Part shown: positions 7,972-15,847 of the stretch, one piece after another
How the letters are laid out: each line of letters begins with the position of its first letter
How positions within the stretch are numbered: the first letter of the stretch is position 1
Assembly (NCBI GenBank): GCA_031549965.1
Contig: JAVBPB010000078.1
Coordinates: forward strand, 1 to 31,445
Length of the DNA stretch: 31,445 nt
Source of the DNA: JAVBPB01 sp031549965
GTDB taxonomy: Bacteria > Bacillota > Clostridia > Lachnospirales > Lachnospiraceae
Direction: 5' to 3'
The notes under the pieces: generated by a model
Databases searched by the model: none
The model's input: only the letters and a program-made list of their open reading frames with translations
What the model was told of the DNA's origin: nothing
Translations under genes and position numbers: made by a program

Positions 7972-9282
7972 TTATTTAATTTTATCAGGAATCCAGACAA
8001 GCAATACAAACTTTCCCTTTTCAATGTCTATATTTACTTCTCCGTCATATTGATCTACTGTGCTTTCAATACTAAAAACTCCAATCCCATGTTCTTTCTT
8101 ATCTTTTTTGCTAGTAATTAATCTGCCATTTCTATACTCTGGCTCAATTTCAATAGTATTTTCAAAGCAGATAAAAGTACCCTGTTCATTCTTAAAAGCT
8201 CTTACTTTAATTCTTTTATTTACTGTTATATTTCTTTCACATGCTTCAATTCCATTATCCAGAGCATTTGAAAATATTGTACATATGTCTTGCGATTCTA
8301 TGCTATTTAGGCATCCTCTTTCTATAACTACTTCCATTGATATATTTAAATTATCTGCTAATTCTTTTTTGTGATTTAAAATAATATCAGCAATTGGATT
8401 TCCCGTATCATAATAACCTTCTGCTTTTTTTACTCTATTAAAAAGCTTATCCAAGTATAATTTAGATTCTTCATCCATTCCATCAATGTATCTGAGGGTA
8501 TTAAAATGTTTTTTTATATCATGATACATTTTTTTTATTTCCTGATTACTTCTATCTAAACTGCTATAGTAATCATATTGTTGCTTCATATAATTATCCA
8601 TTTTAAACCATTCTTTTTCTTTTTGCTTCTTTACAAAATAATCATCAAGTGCAAAATATGATATAATAAAGGATATCAAAACAAAAAATGACATCAAAAT
8701 AATTAAATAAGAATTCATTTTGTACATACTTTTTAATGACATTTCAACAATCGCAAAAAGGCATAACAAACTGCTACCTGTTTGTATTAGTATTATCATG
8801 ATTTCTTTAAATGAATAGCTATATTTGGATATCTTTGAATTTCTTGCAAATAATATTAGTCCAATAAAATTAACTGGTTTTGTTATAAACATTAATTGCA
8901 ATCGAATATCATTCCTTTCCAGAACTAATTCTACATCTGCAAAGTTATTAAGGAGCATCAAAATACTTACTACTAATACTTCACTTATAACACTTATTAA
9001 TGCCCAAACAACCTGCACTTTTATTATTTCTTTAATACTTGCGTTGCTAATTAACTTAATTATAATACCACCCATAAAAATTAAGCATACTAATTTTATT
9101 GTTGGATCAACTTTAAAAAAATCTGATATTAAAATTGTTGCTGGAAAATGTAGTACGTATAAAATCTTTTTCCATACATCTATTACTTTAAATTTTACCA
9201 TTTTACTTATGTATACGGCAAAAATAGCAGTTTCCAGTATAATGATAAAAATTTCAAAAAAATCCCATATTAAGCTTTTCAT
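7972..9282 (-). CDS. agrC: AgrC-type sensor histidine kinase (GHKL)
   Basis: A 436-residue protein with GAGAGGA 8-9 nt before the ATG. About six hydrophobic segments in residues 1-210 form the peptide-sensing membrane domain. A dimerisation/phosphoacceptor helix follows with KMYHDIKKHF, the candidate phosphorylated histidine being His254 in the HxxKxH pattern of AgrC/HPK10 kinases. The GHKL ATPase domain has an N-box SNALDNGIEAC (Asn339, Asn343) and a G-box EHGIGVFSIES (about 397-407). It would detect the AgrD-derived cyclic peptide and phosphorylate the LytTR regulator encoded just upstream. It has its own predicted promoter with LytTR direct repeats (9361-9391), so positive feedback on the receptor is likely. 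Confidence 0.93.
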   Translation of the reverse strand: MKSLIWDFFEIFIIILETAIFAVYISKMVKFKVIDVWKKILYVLHFPATILISDFFKVDPTIKLVCLIFMGGIIIKLISNASIKEIIKVQVVWALISVISEVLVVSILMLLNNFADVELVLERNDIRLQLMFITKPVNFIGLILFARNSKISKYSYSFKEIMIILIQTGSSLLCLFAIVEMSLKSMYKMNSYLIILMSFFVLISFIISYFALDDYFVKKQKEKEWFKMDNYMKQQYDYYSSLDRSNQEIKKMYHDIKKHFNTLRYIDGMDEESKLYLDKLFNRVKKAEGYYDTGNPIADIILNHKKELADNLNISMEVVIERGCLNSIESQDICTIFSNALDNGIEACERNITVNKRIKVRAFKNEQGTFICFENTIEIEPEYRNGRLITSKKDKKEHGIGVFSIESTVDQYDGEVNIDIEKGKFVLLVWIPDKIK

Positions 9283-9321
9283 AACAAAAATCCTCTCAAA
9301 TAAAAACTTTGCTTTAAAACA

Positions 9322-9350
9322 ACTTTAACATTTTATTTAAATTATGTAAA
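9322..9350 (-). promoter_or_regulatory. Promoter of agrC
   Basis: TTTACA (9350-9345) and a poor -10 (TAAAGT, 17-bp spacer, or TTAAAG, 16-bp spacer) lie 40 nt before the agrC start. The weak -10 fits an activated promoter. The nearest LytTR repeat ends 10 nt upstream of the -35, almost the same distance as at agrB. Confidence 0.5.
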
Positions 9351-9360
9351 CACTAAAACG

Positions 9361-9391
9361 CAACTGGTATTAAATCAAGCACAACTGGTAT
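9361..9391 (-). promoter_or_regulatory. LytTR/VirR-type direct-repeat operator upstream of agrC
   Basis: Two copies of ATACCAGTTG on the minus strand (9391-9382 and 9370-9361), period 21 bp, directly after the agrA stop at 9402. It is the same decamer and period as upstream of agrB. Confidence 0.8.
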
Positions 9392-9401
9392 TAATTTTTT
9401 C

Positions 9402-10112
9402 TTAACCTATCTTTTTACTCCAGAATTGCATATTATGCTTCTTAAAATCTCCATATCTATATCTGCTTATTGGAATATCCTTACCATTTGTCATTTGTAC
9501 ACTCTTATCATCAAAACTTTTTATATATTGCAAATTTACTATATAGCTTTTATGAATTTTATAAAACTGTAAAGAATTTAGTTTAATTTCAACTTCATTC
9601 ATCGTGCCTTTGCATTCTATATCTGTGTCCTCTAAGTGATAAATTATAGAATGCCCAAAAGATTCAATGTAGAATATATCACCTTTTTTTATTAATTGAT
9701 TCGTATTTTGTGATGTAATTATTAATCCCAAATTTTTTTCATCTATTTCATTAAAGGAACTTAAAATTTCACTTTTAAAATCATCGTATTTTAAAGGTTT
9801 TAACAAATATCTATATGCGTTAACCCTATATCCATCTACGGCATATTGTAAAAAATTTGTAATAAATATGATAATTACATTTGTATCCTTTTCTCTTATG
9901 CATTTAGCTGTTTCAATGCCATTCATATTTTTCATTTCTACATCTAAAATTATTAAATTGTATTGTGCTTCATAATTTTTTAGCAAACCCTCGCCATCAG
10001 GAAATGTGGAAACTTGAGCTTTTACATTTGTTTCTCCAATTATCTTTTCCAAATTCTCTTTTGTACTTTTAAGTGTTAATTCTTCATCATCACAAATTGC
10101 AATATAAAACAT
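9402..10112 (-). CDS. agrA: AgrA-type LytTR response regulator
   Basis: 236 residues from the ATG at 10112, preceded by AAGGGG; a GTG at 10121 is a less likely start. The receiver domain (about 1-120) has the acidic pocket CDDEE (7-11), phosphoacceptor Asp57 in LIILDVEM, and a Lys in YLLKPL. The C-terminal LytTR DNA-binding domain (about 135-236) shows FYIESFGHSIIYH, FYKIHKSYIVNLQYIKSF and IPISRYRYGDFKK, the classic LytTR pattern. LytTR proteins bind paired 9-10 bp direct repeats about 21 bp apart, which is what is found at agrC and agrB. No such pair is seen upstream of agrA itself, so agrA is probably transcribed constitutively or under other control. Confidence 0.93.
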   Translation of the reverse strand: MFYIAICDDEELTLKSTKENLEKIIGETNVKAQVSTFPDGEGLLKNYEAQYNLIILDVEMKNMNGIETAKCIREKDTNVIIIFITNFLQYAVDGYRVNAYRYLLKPLKYDDFKSEILSSFNEIDEKNLGLIITSQNTNQLIKKGDIFYIESFGHSIIYHLEDTDIECKGTMNEVEIKLNSLQFYKIHKSYIVNLQYIKSFDDKSVQMTNGKDIPISRYRYGDFKKHNMQFWSKKIG

Positions 10113-10335
10113 TAACCCCACCCCTTCTTTGTAGATTAATTGTTAATACTATGTAAAATATGATACAAATACATTTGACTAATGTTTTAAAAAATGATGT
10201 CCTACTTTGAAACAGACTATATTTATGTTCCAATATTTAGTTATATTATATCTTATTTATTTACATATTTCTACACATTTTTTTTATTACCAATCTATAT
10301 TAACCTCAAATCCGGAGGAGATGCTAAATAATTGC

Positions 10336-10384
10336 CAAAAAAAACACCTGAAAATCCTTATAAACAAAGACCTTTCAAGTGTTT
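10336..10384 (-). terminator. Rho-independent terminator after the HMA-like gene
   Basis: AAACACTTGAAA and TTTCAGGTGTTT (minus strand, 10384-10373 and 10353-10342) pair with one G-U. The minus-strand transcript then runs into a U-tract (plus-strand A-run ending near 10344) before GGC. It is correctly placed to end the transcript of the gene at 10489-10701. The stretch 10113-10335 holds the upstream region of agrA and nothing else visible. Confidence 0.6.
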
Positions 10385-10488
10385 CTTATAACTATAACTT
10401 TTATATATTTTTTATATTTTATCCTAATCTTTTTTCGATATAATCAAAGACTTTTTCAGTCCCCTCCAATACTATAGATTAATTTTAA

Positions 10489-10701
10489 CTAAATAACATT
10501 ATATCCATTATTTTGAAGATGACTGTTTATTTCCGCCAAAGATGTTCTTTCATCATACTCTATATCAACATAATTTTGACCCTCATGAAAGCTTACATCC
10601 TGTACCCCAATTATTCCTTCCAGTTGATTTTCAACTTTATCCTGTGTTTCCATATATTCCAGTCCTAAAATGTTTAATCTTATACTTGTTATACTATTCA
10701 T
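10489..10701 (-). CDS. HMA-fold small protein lacking the CxxC metal site
   Basis: A 70-residue protein with ribosome binding site AAAGGA. It aligns along its whole length with CopZ/heavy-metal-associated domains: LNILGL, then a helix ending LEGIIGVQDVSF, a strand VDIEYDERTSLAEI and the final NNGYNVI. The usual GMxCxxC loop is replaced by GLEYMET, so both metal-binding cysteines are missing. Either it keeps the ferredoxin-like fold for another purpose (protein or ligand binding) or it is a degenerate chaperone. It stands alone, with a possible promoter in 10702-10780 (TTGTCC, 17 bp, TATCTA) and a terminator downstream. The fold call is by pattern; the function is unknown. Confidence 0.65.
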   Translation of the reverse strand: MNSITSIRLNILGLEYMETQDKVENQLEGIIGVQDVSFHEGQNYVDIEYDERTSLAEINSHLQNNGYNVI

Positions 10702-10811
10702 ATTCTATTTCCTTTCTTCTTAACAGTTTATAGATATGAATAGTATATGGCATGGACAATATTTTATACAAACTAAGCAGGTCTTTTGTTTTTATATCAT
10801 ATATTTAAATC

Positions 10812-11573
10812 CTAACCCAAAACCTTCAAAAAAATCTCATTTAATTCTTTCCAATCTCTCTTTCTATCATCATCTGTATTATCCACAAACGATTTAAGCC
10901 TAATGATTTCATCTCCAATAAAATCCTGAATAACTGGAATTTGCATATTTTTTTCTTTTTCATCACTCTTCTTCTTAATTTCAAGCAGTTCATAAATTCC
11001 GTTTCGTAAATTATCGGGCATGTCCATTTTCATAAGTTCCTCAAACAGTACCGGAGGCGGACTTTTATATTCTTGTATATACTTACCTGCAAGAAGCGGT
11101 CTTAACGCATAAAAATATTTTTTGTATTTTACTAATTCTTTCTGCAAATGCTCACAATATGTATTGTTGGCAGTACCATAATAATGATATGCTGCGGATT
11201 TAACTGAAAAATAGCTTTTTGCTGATTCATATATTTGTTTCCATTCCTCAGTAGTTTTATATACAATAGGAGAGTTGCTCCATTCAAATAAAGTCGCATT
11301 GCCTTTGTAAAAATGTAACAATGCCTTTTTCAAATCCCATCCGTTAATGTCAAGTACTTCATCCAACTGCCATTCCAAAACATCTCTAGGTTCATTTATC
11401 ATAAGATAATCTTCTTTTTGTCTGACATAAATAAATCTAACATCATAATCACTATCTGGTGATGCAAATCCCCATGCACGGCTTCCTGATTCTACTGCAT
11501 GGAGTATTTTTACATTTTCCTTTTCTTCAACTTCTATAAGTTTTTCCTTAATTTCCTTTATAATATCACCCAT
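10812..11573 (-). CDS. PF10127-type (RlaP/YcgL-like) nucleotidyltransferase
   Basis: A 253-residue protein. The pol-beta-type nucleotidyltransferase motif is intact: GSRAWGFASPDSDYDV at 30-45, with GS and the metal-binding pair Asp42/Asp44. The family (COG3541, PF10127) includes RlaP proteins found with RNA ligases in predicted RNA-repair operons, and has no well-established general substrate. The start codon overlaps the stop of the upstream paralogue by one base (TAATG), so translation is coupled. It is the last gene of the SLC13-nucleotidyltransferase operon. Transfer of a nucleotide to RNA, protein or a small molecule is all possible; no RNA ligase is seen nearby. Confidence 0.8.
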   Translation of the reverse strand: MGDIIKEIKEKLIEVEEKENVKILHAVESGSRAWGFASPDSDYDVRFIYVRQKEDYLMINEPRDVLEWQLDEVLDINGWDLKKALLHFYKGNATLFEWSNSPIVYKTTEEWKQIYESAKSYFSVKSAAYHYYGTANNTYCEHLQKELVKYKKYFYALRPLLAGKYIQEYKSPPPVLFEELMKMDMPDNLRNGIYELLEIKKKSDEKEKNMQIPVIQDFIGDEIIRLKSFVDNTDDDRKRDWKELNEIFLKVLG

Positions 11574-12595
11574 TAATAATCACCTTGTATTGCCCTTCTA
11601 TTTATATATTCCACAAATGCCTCCACTTTTTCCATATCCGGATTATTAGGAAGTATACTAATTCTTGCAGCTTTATTAAGTAATTCCTCATAATGTATAA
11701 GTATATCATAAAATTCTTTGTCAAAAGATTTATCTTCTCTTTGAAATCCACCATTTCTTATTTTCATAAGCAATTTAAGATCATTTGTTCTATTTGTATT
11801 GATTTCACCTTTTTCTAATATGTCAACTGCCATCATAAATAATCGGATTAAATGCATGGCATGTTTGTTCAAATGGTTGTCATCCTTTTTCTTGTTGCGT
11901 TTTCCTATTTTGTCATAATCCTTTACAACATTGTGCATGACCGCCCACATATTTTCGTAATCACGAAGGGGTAAATGCTTGTAGTTCGCATCCACGAATA
12001 TCTCCGTATCAAGCTCCTGATTTTGAGATTTATCTATATAAAGTCGTATGCTTCCTTTGTCAAAATTTTCATATCGCAGTTGAAAATCCTCTAAGGCATT
12101 TTTTACTGAATTAAGGATATGCACTTCCTTTTCAGGCTGAGGCATTGTGTCTCTTGCAATAGCGTTTTGAAGACGCCTTAGCTGTGCACTGGCATATCCT
12201 CCGAAGGATTTTACTGCTCTTTTGGAAAGAAATATTCCTTTGTTGTTAAGAAGCTCCTGGCCTAATTGATTCTTTATAAGATATTGGTTTTCATTTAGCC
12301 CAAGGATTTCGCAGGTATTGGGATTACATTCAAGCAATAACTTTACTATCTTGTTAAATGAATAAATCACTGTGTCAGTTTTATTATCCTCATACTGTTC
12401 AAATTCAGTTAATCCAATAAGATCTGATGGCATATTTAATGTAATACCCCTAAAATCAATATCACTATTTTCGTTATTTGTGCCATATGCATAGCTTCCG
12501 CCTAATCCAAGAAGGATTATTCTTTTCCCTAACCTTTCATTATTTCTCAGAAAATCATATTCATTTGTATTCATTAATCTTTTGAAATCTGTCAT
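11573..12595 (-). CDS. PF10127-type nucleotidyltransferase, larger paralogue
   Basis: A 340-residue protein with ribosome binding site CAGGAGA. The catalytic motif is GGSYAYGTNNENSDIDF (32-48), with Asp45/Asp47 as metal ligands, the same pattern as in the shorter downstream gene. The rest is helical, including RLQNAIARD and KHAMHLIRLFMMAVDIL; the latter resembles the HxxRL-type helix common in this family. It starts 57 nt after the SLC13 permease stop and overlaps the next gene by one base. Tandem paralogues with different lengths suggest a heteromeric or two-substrate system. The exact substrate cannot be read from the sequence. Confidence 0.8.
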   Translation of the reverse strand: MTDFKRLMNTNEYDFLRNNERLGKRIILLGLGGSYAYGTNNENSDIDFRGITLNMPSDLIGLTEFEQYEDNKTDTVIYSFNKIVKLLLECNPNTCEILGLNENQYLIKNQLGQELLNNKGIFLSKRAVKSFGGYASAQLRRLQNAIARDTMPQPEKEVHILNSVKNALEDFQLRYENFDKGSIRLYIDKSQNQELDTEIFVDANYKHLPLRDYENMWAVMHNVVKDYDKIGKRNKKKDDNHLNKHAMHLIRLFMMAVDILEKGEINTNRTNDLKLLMKIRNGGFQREDKSFDKEFYDILIHYEELLNKAARISILPNNPDMEKVEAFVEYINRRAIQGDY

Positions 12596-12652
12596 TTTCC
12601 TATCTCCTGAAATATATTTTTCTTCATTATTGAACCATGAATTGCCAAGGGT

Positions 12653-13768
12653 TTACTCTATTATATTAACAAATACCAACGAAAGCATAAGAAACACTAT
12701 ATTTAAAACTGAAAACAATCCTAAATATTTTAATGTACCTTTCTTATATGAATCAGCATACAGCTTATATGAAATCACGCTTGCCATTGAGGCAATAAGT
12801 GTACCCATTCCCCCAATATTTACGCCAATTAATAGTTCTCTGGAATTATTGGTAAAACCCGACAGCATTATTGCCGAAGGTACATTGCTGATAAATTGGC
12901 TGGTTATTACAGCAGCAAGCATTGTATCTCTTTTTACTAAGTCTCTTAATAATGCATTTATTTCTTCGATTCTGGCAAGATTTCCAACAAGTATAAATAT
13001 TGCTATAAATGTTAATAACAGGTTATAATCCACCTTTAGGAGTGTCTTTTTGTCAACTATCGCAGTTGCAGCAGCAATAAGTATTATGGCTATCCAATAA
13101 GGAATTAAACCAAAAACTGCACAAACTGCAATTATGAACATGATTCCATATGCAATTATGGGGTTTTTCTTTACAGACTGTGCCCTTAGCTCATTGTTTT
13201 GTTCTATGGACTGCTTAGGCAGAAATGTACAAATAAGCCCTATTAGGATTCCTCCAAACAAAATAAATGGAAACATTGTTAGTAAAACATTTGCCGCTTC
13301 CCATTTATAATGCATAAAAAGATAAAGGTTTTGGGGGTTGCCTATTGGTGTAAGGCTTGAGCCAATATTTGCTGCCAAGGTCTGAAGAACAATAATGATT
13401 GCCGCATATTTTTCTAATCCGCACATAGATAGAACAGTCAGTGTAATTGGCACTATGGCTATAAGGGCCACATCATTTGTCATGATCATTGCTGAAAAGA
13501 AGCAAATGAAAACCAGTAAAAATGCTAATGCACGAAGGCTTTTCATCCCTGATGCTAATTTTACTGAGATTGTATTAAGAAGACCCTCACGCTCCATGCC
13601 TTTTAAGGCTATCATAAGGCACAACAAACAGCCAAGAGTTTTGAAATCAATATACTTTATGTATTTACTATCAGGTGGGACGAAAACCAGAGAAATAAGG
13701 GCTAATATTACTGCTGCGAAGAAAATGGGTTCTTTTTGAATATAGTTTTTTATAGTTCCTGTATTCAT
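12653..13768 (-). CDS. SLC13/ArsB-type anion permease
   Basis: A 371-residue protein with about ten hydrophobic helices and two family hallmarks: FSAMIMTNDVALIAIVP near 95-110 and ANIGSSLTPIGNPQNLYLF near 133-152, typical of the ion-transporter superfamily containing ArsB, NhaD and CitMHS. A second half-repeat has FISNVPSAIMLSG (about 290-302). Members move arsenite, dicarboxylates, sulfate or Na+; the substrate here cannot be told. The start lies one base after a 24-codon leader ORF, and its own ribosome binding site (AAAGGG) is 15 nt away, so coupling to the leader is likely. It heads the operon with two nucleotidyltransferase genes. Confidence 0.85.
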   Translation of the reverse strand: MNTGTIKNYIQKEPIFFAAVILALISLVFVPPDSKYIKYIDFKTLGCLLCLMIALKGMEREGLLNTISVKLASGMKSLRALAFLLVFICFFSAMIMTNDVALIAIVPITLTVLSMCGLEKYAAIIIVLQTLAANIGSSLTPIGNPQNLYLFMHYKWEAANVLLTMFPFILFGGILIGLICTFLPKQSIEQNNELRAQSVKKNPIIAYGIMFIIAVCAVFGLIPYWIAIILIAAATAIVDKKTLLKVDYNLLLTFIAIFILVGNLARIEEINALLRDLVKRDTMLAAVITSQFISNVPSAIMLSGFTNNSRELLIGVNIGGMGTLIASMASVISYKLYADSYKKGTLKYLGLFSVLNIVFLMLSLVFVNIIE

Positions 13769-13769
13769 A

Positions 13770-13844
13770 TTAATTCATTTTCCCTTTCAAAATAGGAATC
13801 ACTTGGGTTCTCCGTTTTGATATGGATGGTGTTTGGTTTGACAT
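13770..13844 (-). CDS. 24-residue leader ORF coupled to the permease
   Basis: An ATG at 13844 is preceded by a strong purine-rich site (AGGAAAGGA) and opens a frame of 24 codons, MSNQTPSISKRRTQVIPILK then GKMN, ending in TAA. A single base separates this stop from the permease ATG, and the permease has only a distant ribosome binding site. That layout suggests translational coupling or leader-peptide control. The peptide is basic and has no recognised family. It could be an unconstrained short frame; the strong start site argues against that. Confidence 0.45.
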   Translation of the reverse strand: MSNQTPSISKRRTQVIPILKGKMN

Positions 13845-13923
13845 TTTAGTTTCCTTTCCTATAAAGTTTAATTTGCTTATAAGATAATTATAATTTTCAG
13901 CAAGTTATATATTACCTAAATTT

Positions 13924-13952
13924 AGTATAACAACAAGTTGTTATCTCAGCAA
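13924..13952 (-). promoter_or_regulatory. Promoter with palindromic operator of the permease operon
   Basis: TTGCTG (13952-13947), 17 bp and TATACT (13929-13924) form a promoter. A perfect palindrome ATAACAAC-AA-GTTGTTAT (13927-13944) fills its spacer and touches the -10, a typical repressor site of MarR-like size. The phrase ACTTGCTGA recurs about 50 bp downstream with TATAAG at a 16-bp spacing, giving a possible second promoter. No cognate repressor gene lies next to it. Confidence 0.5.
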
Positions 13953-14015
13953 GTTTTTTTTTATTGTATCATAAGTTAAGCTATGTGAATTTTATAAATG
14001 AATACAGTTGCATAA

Positions 14016-14044
14016 TTAACAATTTTAGAAAATTTCCATAATAT
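14016..14044 (+). promoter_or_regulatory. Promoter of the alpha/beta hydrolase gene
   Basis: TTAACA (14016-14021), a 17-bp spacer and TAATAT (14039-14044), 29 nt before the start codon. Confidence 0.4.
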
Positions 14045-14073
14045 AAAGAAAGAATTAAAATCAGGAGCATTCT

Positions 14074-15042
14074 ATGAATAAGCAAAGAATCCCATTGGAA
14101 AAAGAGTCTATTGCTGTGTGTGAAGCAAGTTCCAAACCTCCGTTGATATTCCAGATCCCACCTGAAGAAGGACGTCAAAGACTTAATGAGGCACAAAATC
14201 AGCCTGTTTATATGTATCCGGCAAATATTATGGAACTGTGTATAGATACTGGAGCATGGGGTACAGTAAAGATATTTTTAGTATCACCCCTCTCATGTAA
14301 TTACAAGATGGAAACTATATTTTATATCCATGGTGCAGGCTGGGTATTTGGAAATTTCCATACCCATGAAAAATTAGTAAGGGAATTAGCTGTACGTACC
14401 CACTCTGTGGTTATATTTCCTGAGTACAGTCTTTCGCCGGAAGCTAAGTATCCTACGGCTATTGAACAGTGTTATCATATTTTATGTGCTTTGCCGGAAA
14501 TCGGAAAATTTACTGGATTTAATCTGAATCTTGAACAGTTAACGGTTGCAGGGGACAGTGTTGGGGGTAATATGGCAACAGTTATGACTATTTTATCAAA
14601 GTTTAGGAACGGGCCTAGGATTCATAAGCAGCTTTTGTATTATCCTGTTACTGATGCTTGTTTTAATACTGAATCTTATATTAAATTTGCTACTGATTAT
14701 TATTTATACCGTGCTGGTATGATGTGGTTCTGGGATCAGTATACTAGTTGTAAGCAAGAACGTATGCAGATTACTGCATCTCCGCTTAAAGCTTCTTTGG
14801 AGGAATTAAAAGGGCTTCCTGATGCTATGGTTATTACTGATCAGGCGGATGTTCTTAGAGATGAAGGGGAGGCTTATGCCGCTAAGCTATTGCAGGCTGG
14901 GGTGGATGTGACTTCTGTGAGGATCAATGCTATTACCCATGATTTTGTAATGTTGAATGCTCTTGACCAGACTAGAGGGTGTCGTGCTGCTATGGATTTG
15001 TCTACTGAGTGGATTAATCGGAAGAATTATGGGTGCTCTTAA
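14074..15042 (+). CDS. Alpha/beta hydrolase of the HSL/acetyl-esterase family
   Basis: A 322-residue protein with ribosome binding site AGGAG. It carries the hormone-sensitive-lipase set: oxyanion-hole motif HGAGW (86-90, normally HGGG), nucleophile elbow AGDSVGG (159-165, Ser162), catalytic Asp259 in DQADVLRDEG and His289 in THDF. PEYSLSPEAKYP (116-127) is the conserved HSL segment that follows. There is no signal peptide, so it probably acts in the cytoplasm on short acyl esters. It is monocistronic, and its gene ends about 65 bp before a large palindromic element. The HGGG to HGAG change is a tolerated variant in the family. Confidence 0.9.
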   Translation: MNKQRIPLEKESIAVCEASSKPPLIFQIPPEEGRQRLNEAQNQPVYMYPANIMELCIDTGAWGTVKIFLVSPLSCNYKMETIFYIHGAGWVFGNFHTHEKLVRELAVRTHSVVIFPEYSLSPEAKYPTAIEQCYHILCALPEIGKFTGFNLNLEQLTVAGDSVGGNMATVMTILSKFRNGPRIHKQLLYYPVTDACFNTESYIKFATDYYLYRAGMMWFWDQYTSCKQERMQITASPLKASLEELKGLPDAMVITDQADVLRDEGEAYAAKLLQAGVDVTSVRINAITHDFVMLNALDQTRGCRAAMDLSTEWINRKNYGCS

Positions 15043-15107
15043 GGTTTGAAAGTGACGCTTTGCTTTTTGGGTGTTGAGGAGTGACGCTTTGCCTTTTAGG
15101 TTTTCTA

Positions 15108-15239
15108 CCCCAAGATGTGAATAATTAGACTTTGAAAAGTCAGAAGTGCCAAACATTCCAATGAGCCTATGAAATGACCATAGTCTCATTTCCATTGCAC
15201 TTAATGACTTTTCAAAGTCTAATTATTCCCATCTTGGGG
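15108..15239. repeat. 132-bp near-perfect palindromic element
   Basis: Arms 15108-15142 and 15205-15239 are 35-nt inverted repeats with one mismatch (34/35), beginning CCCCAAGATG. The 62-nt interior folds further in order: AAGTGC/GCACTT (15144-15149, 15197-15202), AATGAG/CTCATT (15160-15165, 15185-15190) and CTATG/CATAG (15167-15171, 15179-15183). Outside the arms, GCTTTGCCT (from about 15086) and AGGCAAAGC (about 15255-15263) also match in inverse. It lies between convergent genes. It may act as a bidirectional terminator, or be a MITE-like or REP-like mobile element. Confidence 0.8.
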
Positions 15240-15328
15240 AGATTTAGTTTATTGAGGCAAAGCTGGGATTCAAATTATTTAATTTTATAAGATAAGTGTT
15301 TATGATTTGCAATGTTGTCTGCTGTTTT

Positions 15329-15829
15329 TTAATTGCTACTTAGTAAATCTTTTATTTGGCGTTTAGTTACTCCTACATCTGGGGTTGCATATAGGAGCTT
15401 ATTATTTATGGAAAATGACGGTACTGCTGGGAGGTTTAGCTGTTCCCATGCGTAGTGGTTATTCTGTTCTGCTTTTTTTTGATATAAGCCTTCACTTAAT
15501 GCCTTTTTAAATGCCTCTTTATCTGTCAATTTACTAATATAGGCTGATAATTCGCTTGCGTTTTCTATATTAATCTTATCCACAAATATTGCTTTGTAGA
15601 TTAATTCGTGGTATTGCAATATATCAATATTGTTGTCTAGGCAATAGTACATTCCCATTATACATAAATCGCTGTGGGGTCCGTAATGCTCAGGACGGGG
15701 ATGTGCTTCGCAAGGTGTAAATTGTATGCGTAAGTTGGGAATTTCTTTGCTTAGTTCTTTTATATGTGAATGTGCTTTGTAACAATATGGACATGCATAA
15801 TCAAATATTACTTCTAGTGTTTTTTCCAT
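15329..15829 (-). CDS. Cytoplasmic DsbA-family thiol oxidoreductase
   Basis: A 166-residue protein with AAAGGAGA upstream of the ATG, spacing 12. A thioredoxin-fold strand is followed by FDYACPYCYKAH, giving active site C13-P-Y-C16, and a cis-proline loop LPAVPSFSIN near 133-142. Length and sequence fit the FrnE/2-hydroxychromene-isomerase-like branch of DsbA proteins. No signal peptide is present, so the protein is intracellular, unlike classical DsbA. It lies 18 nt after the HD-domain gene and probably shares its transcript. The substrate is unknown. Confidence 0.85.
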   Translation of the reverse strand: MEKTLEVIFDYACPYCYKAHSHIKELSKEIPNLRIQFTPCEAHPRPEHYGPHSDLCIMGMYYCLDNNIDILQYHELIYKAIFVDKINIENASELSAYISKLTDKEAFKKALSEGLYQKKAEQNNHYAWEQLNLPAVPSFSINNKLLYATPDVGVTKRQIKDLLSSN

Positions 15830-15847
15830 CTGGTAATTGGTTCTCCT

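Noticed and set aside
8871..8880. Single AACTGGT inside agrC; others at 17060 and 28564
   Set aside because: Single copies inside coding sequence without a partner 21 bp away, so not LytTR operators.
10207..10443. Plus-strand frame of 78 codons in the agrA upstream region
   Set aside because: Covers the terminator hairpin, has no ribosome binding site and is of biased AT-rich composition.
12582..13028. Plus-strand frame of 148 codons opposite the permease gene
   Set aside because: Shadow of the permease: no ribosome binding site and no family pattern.
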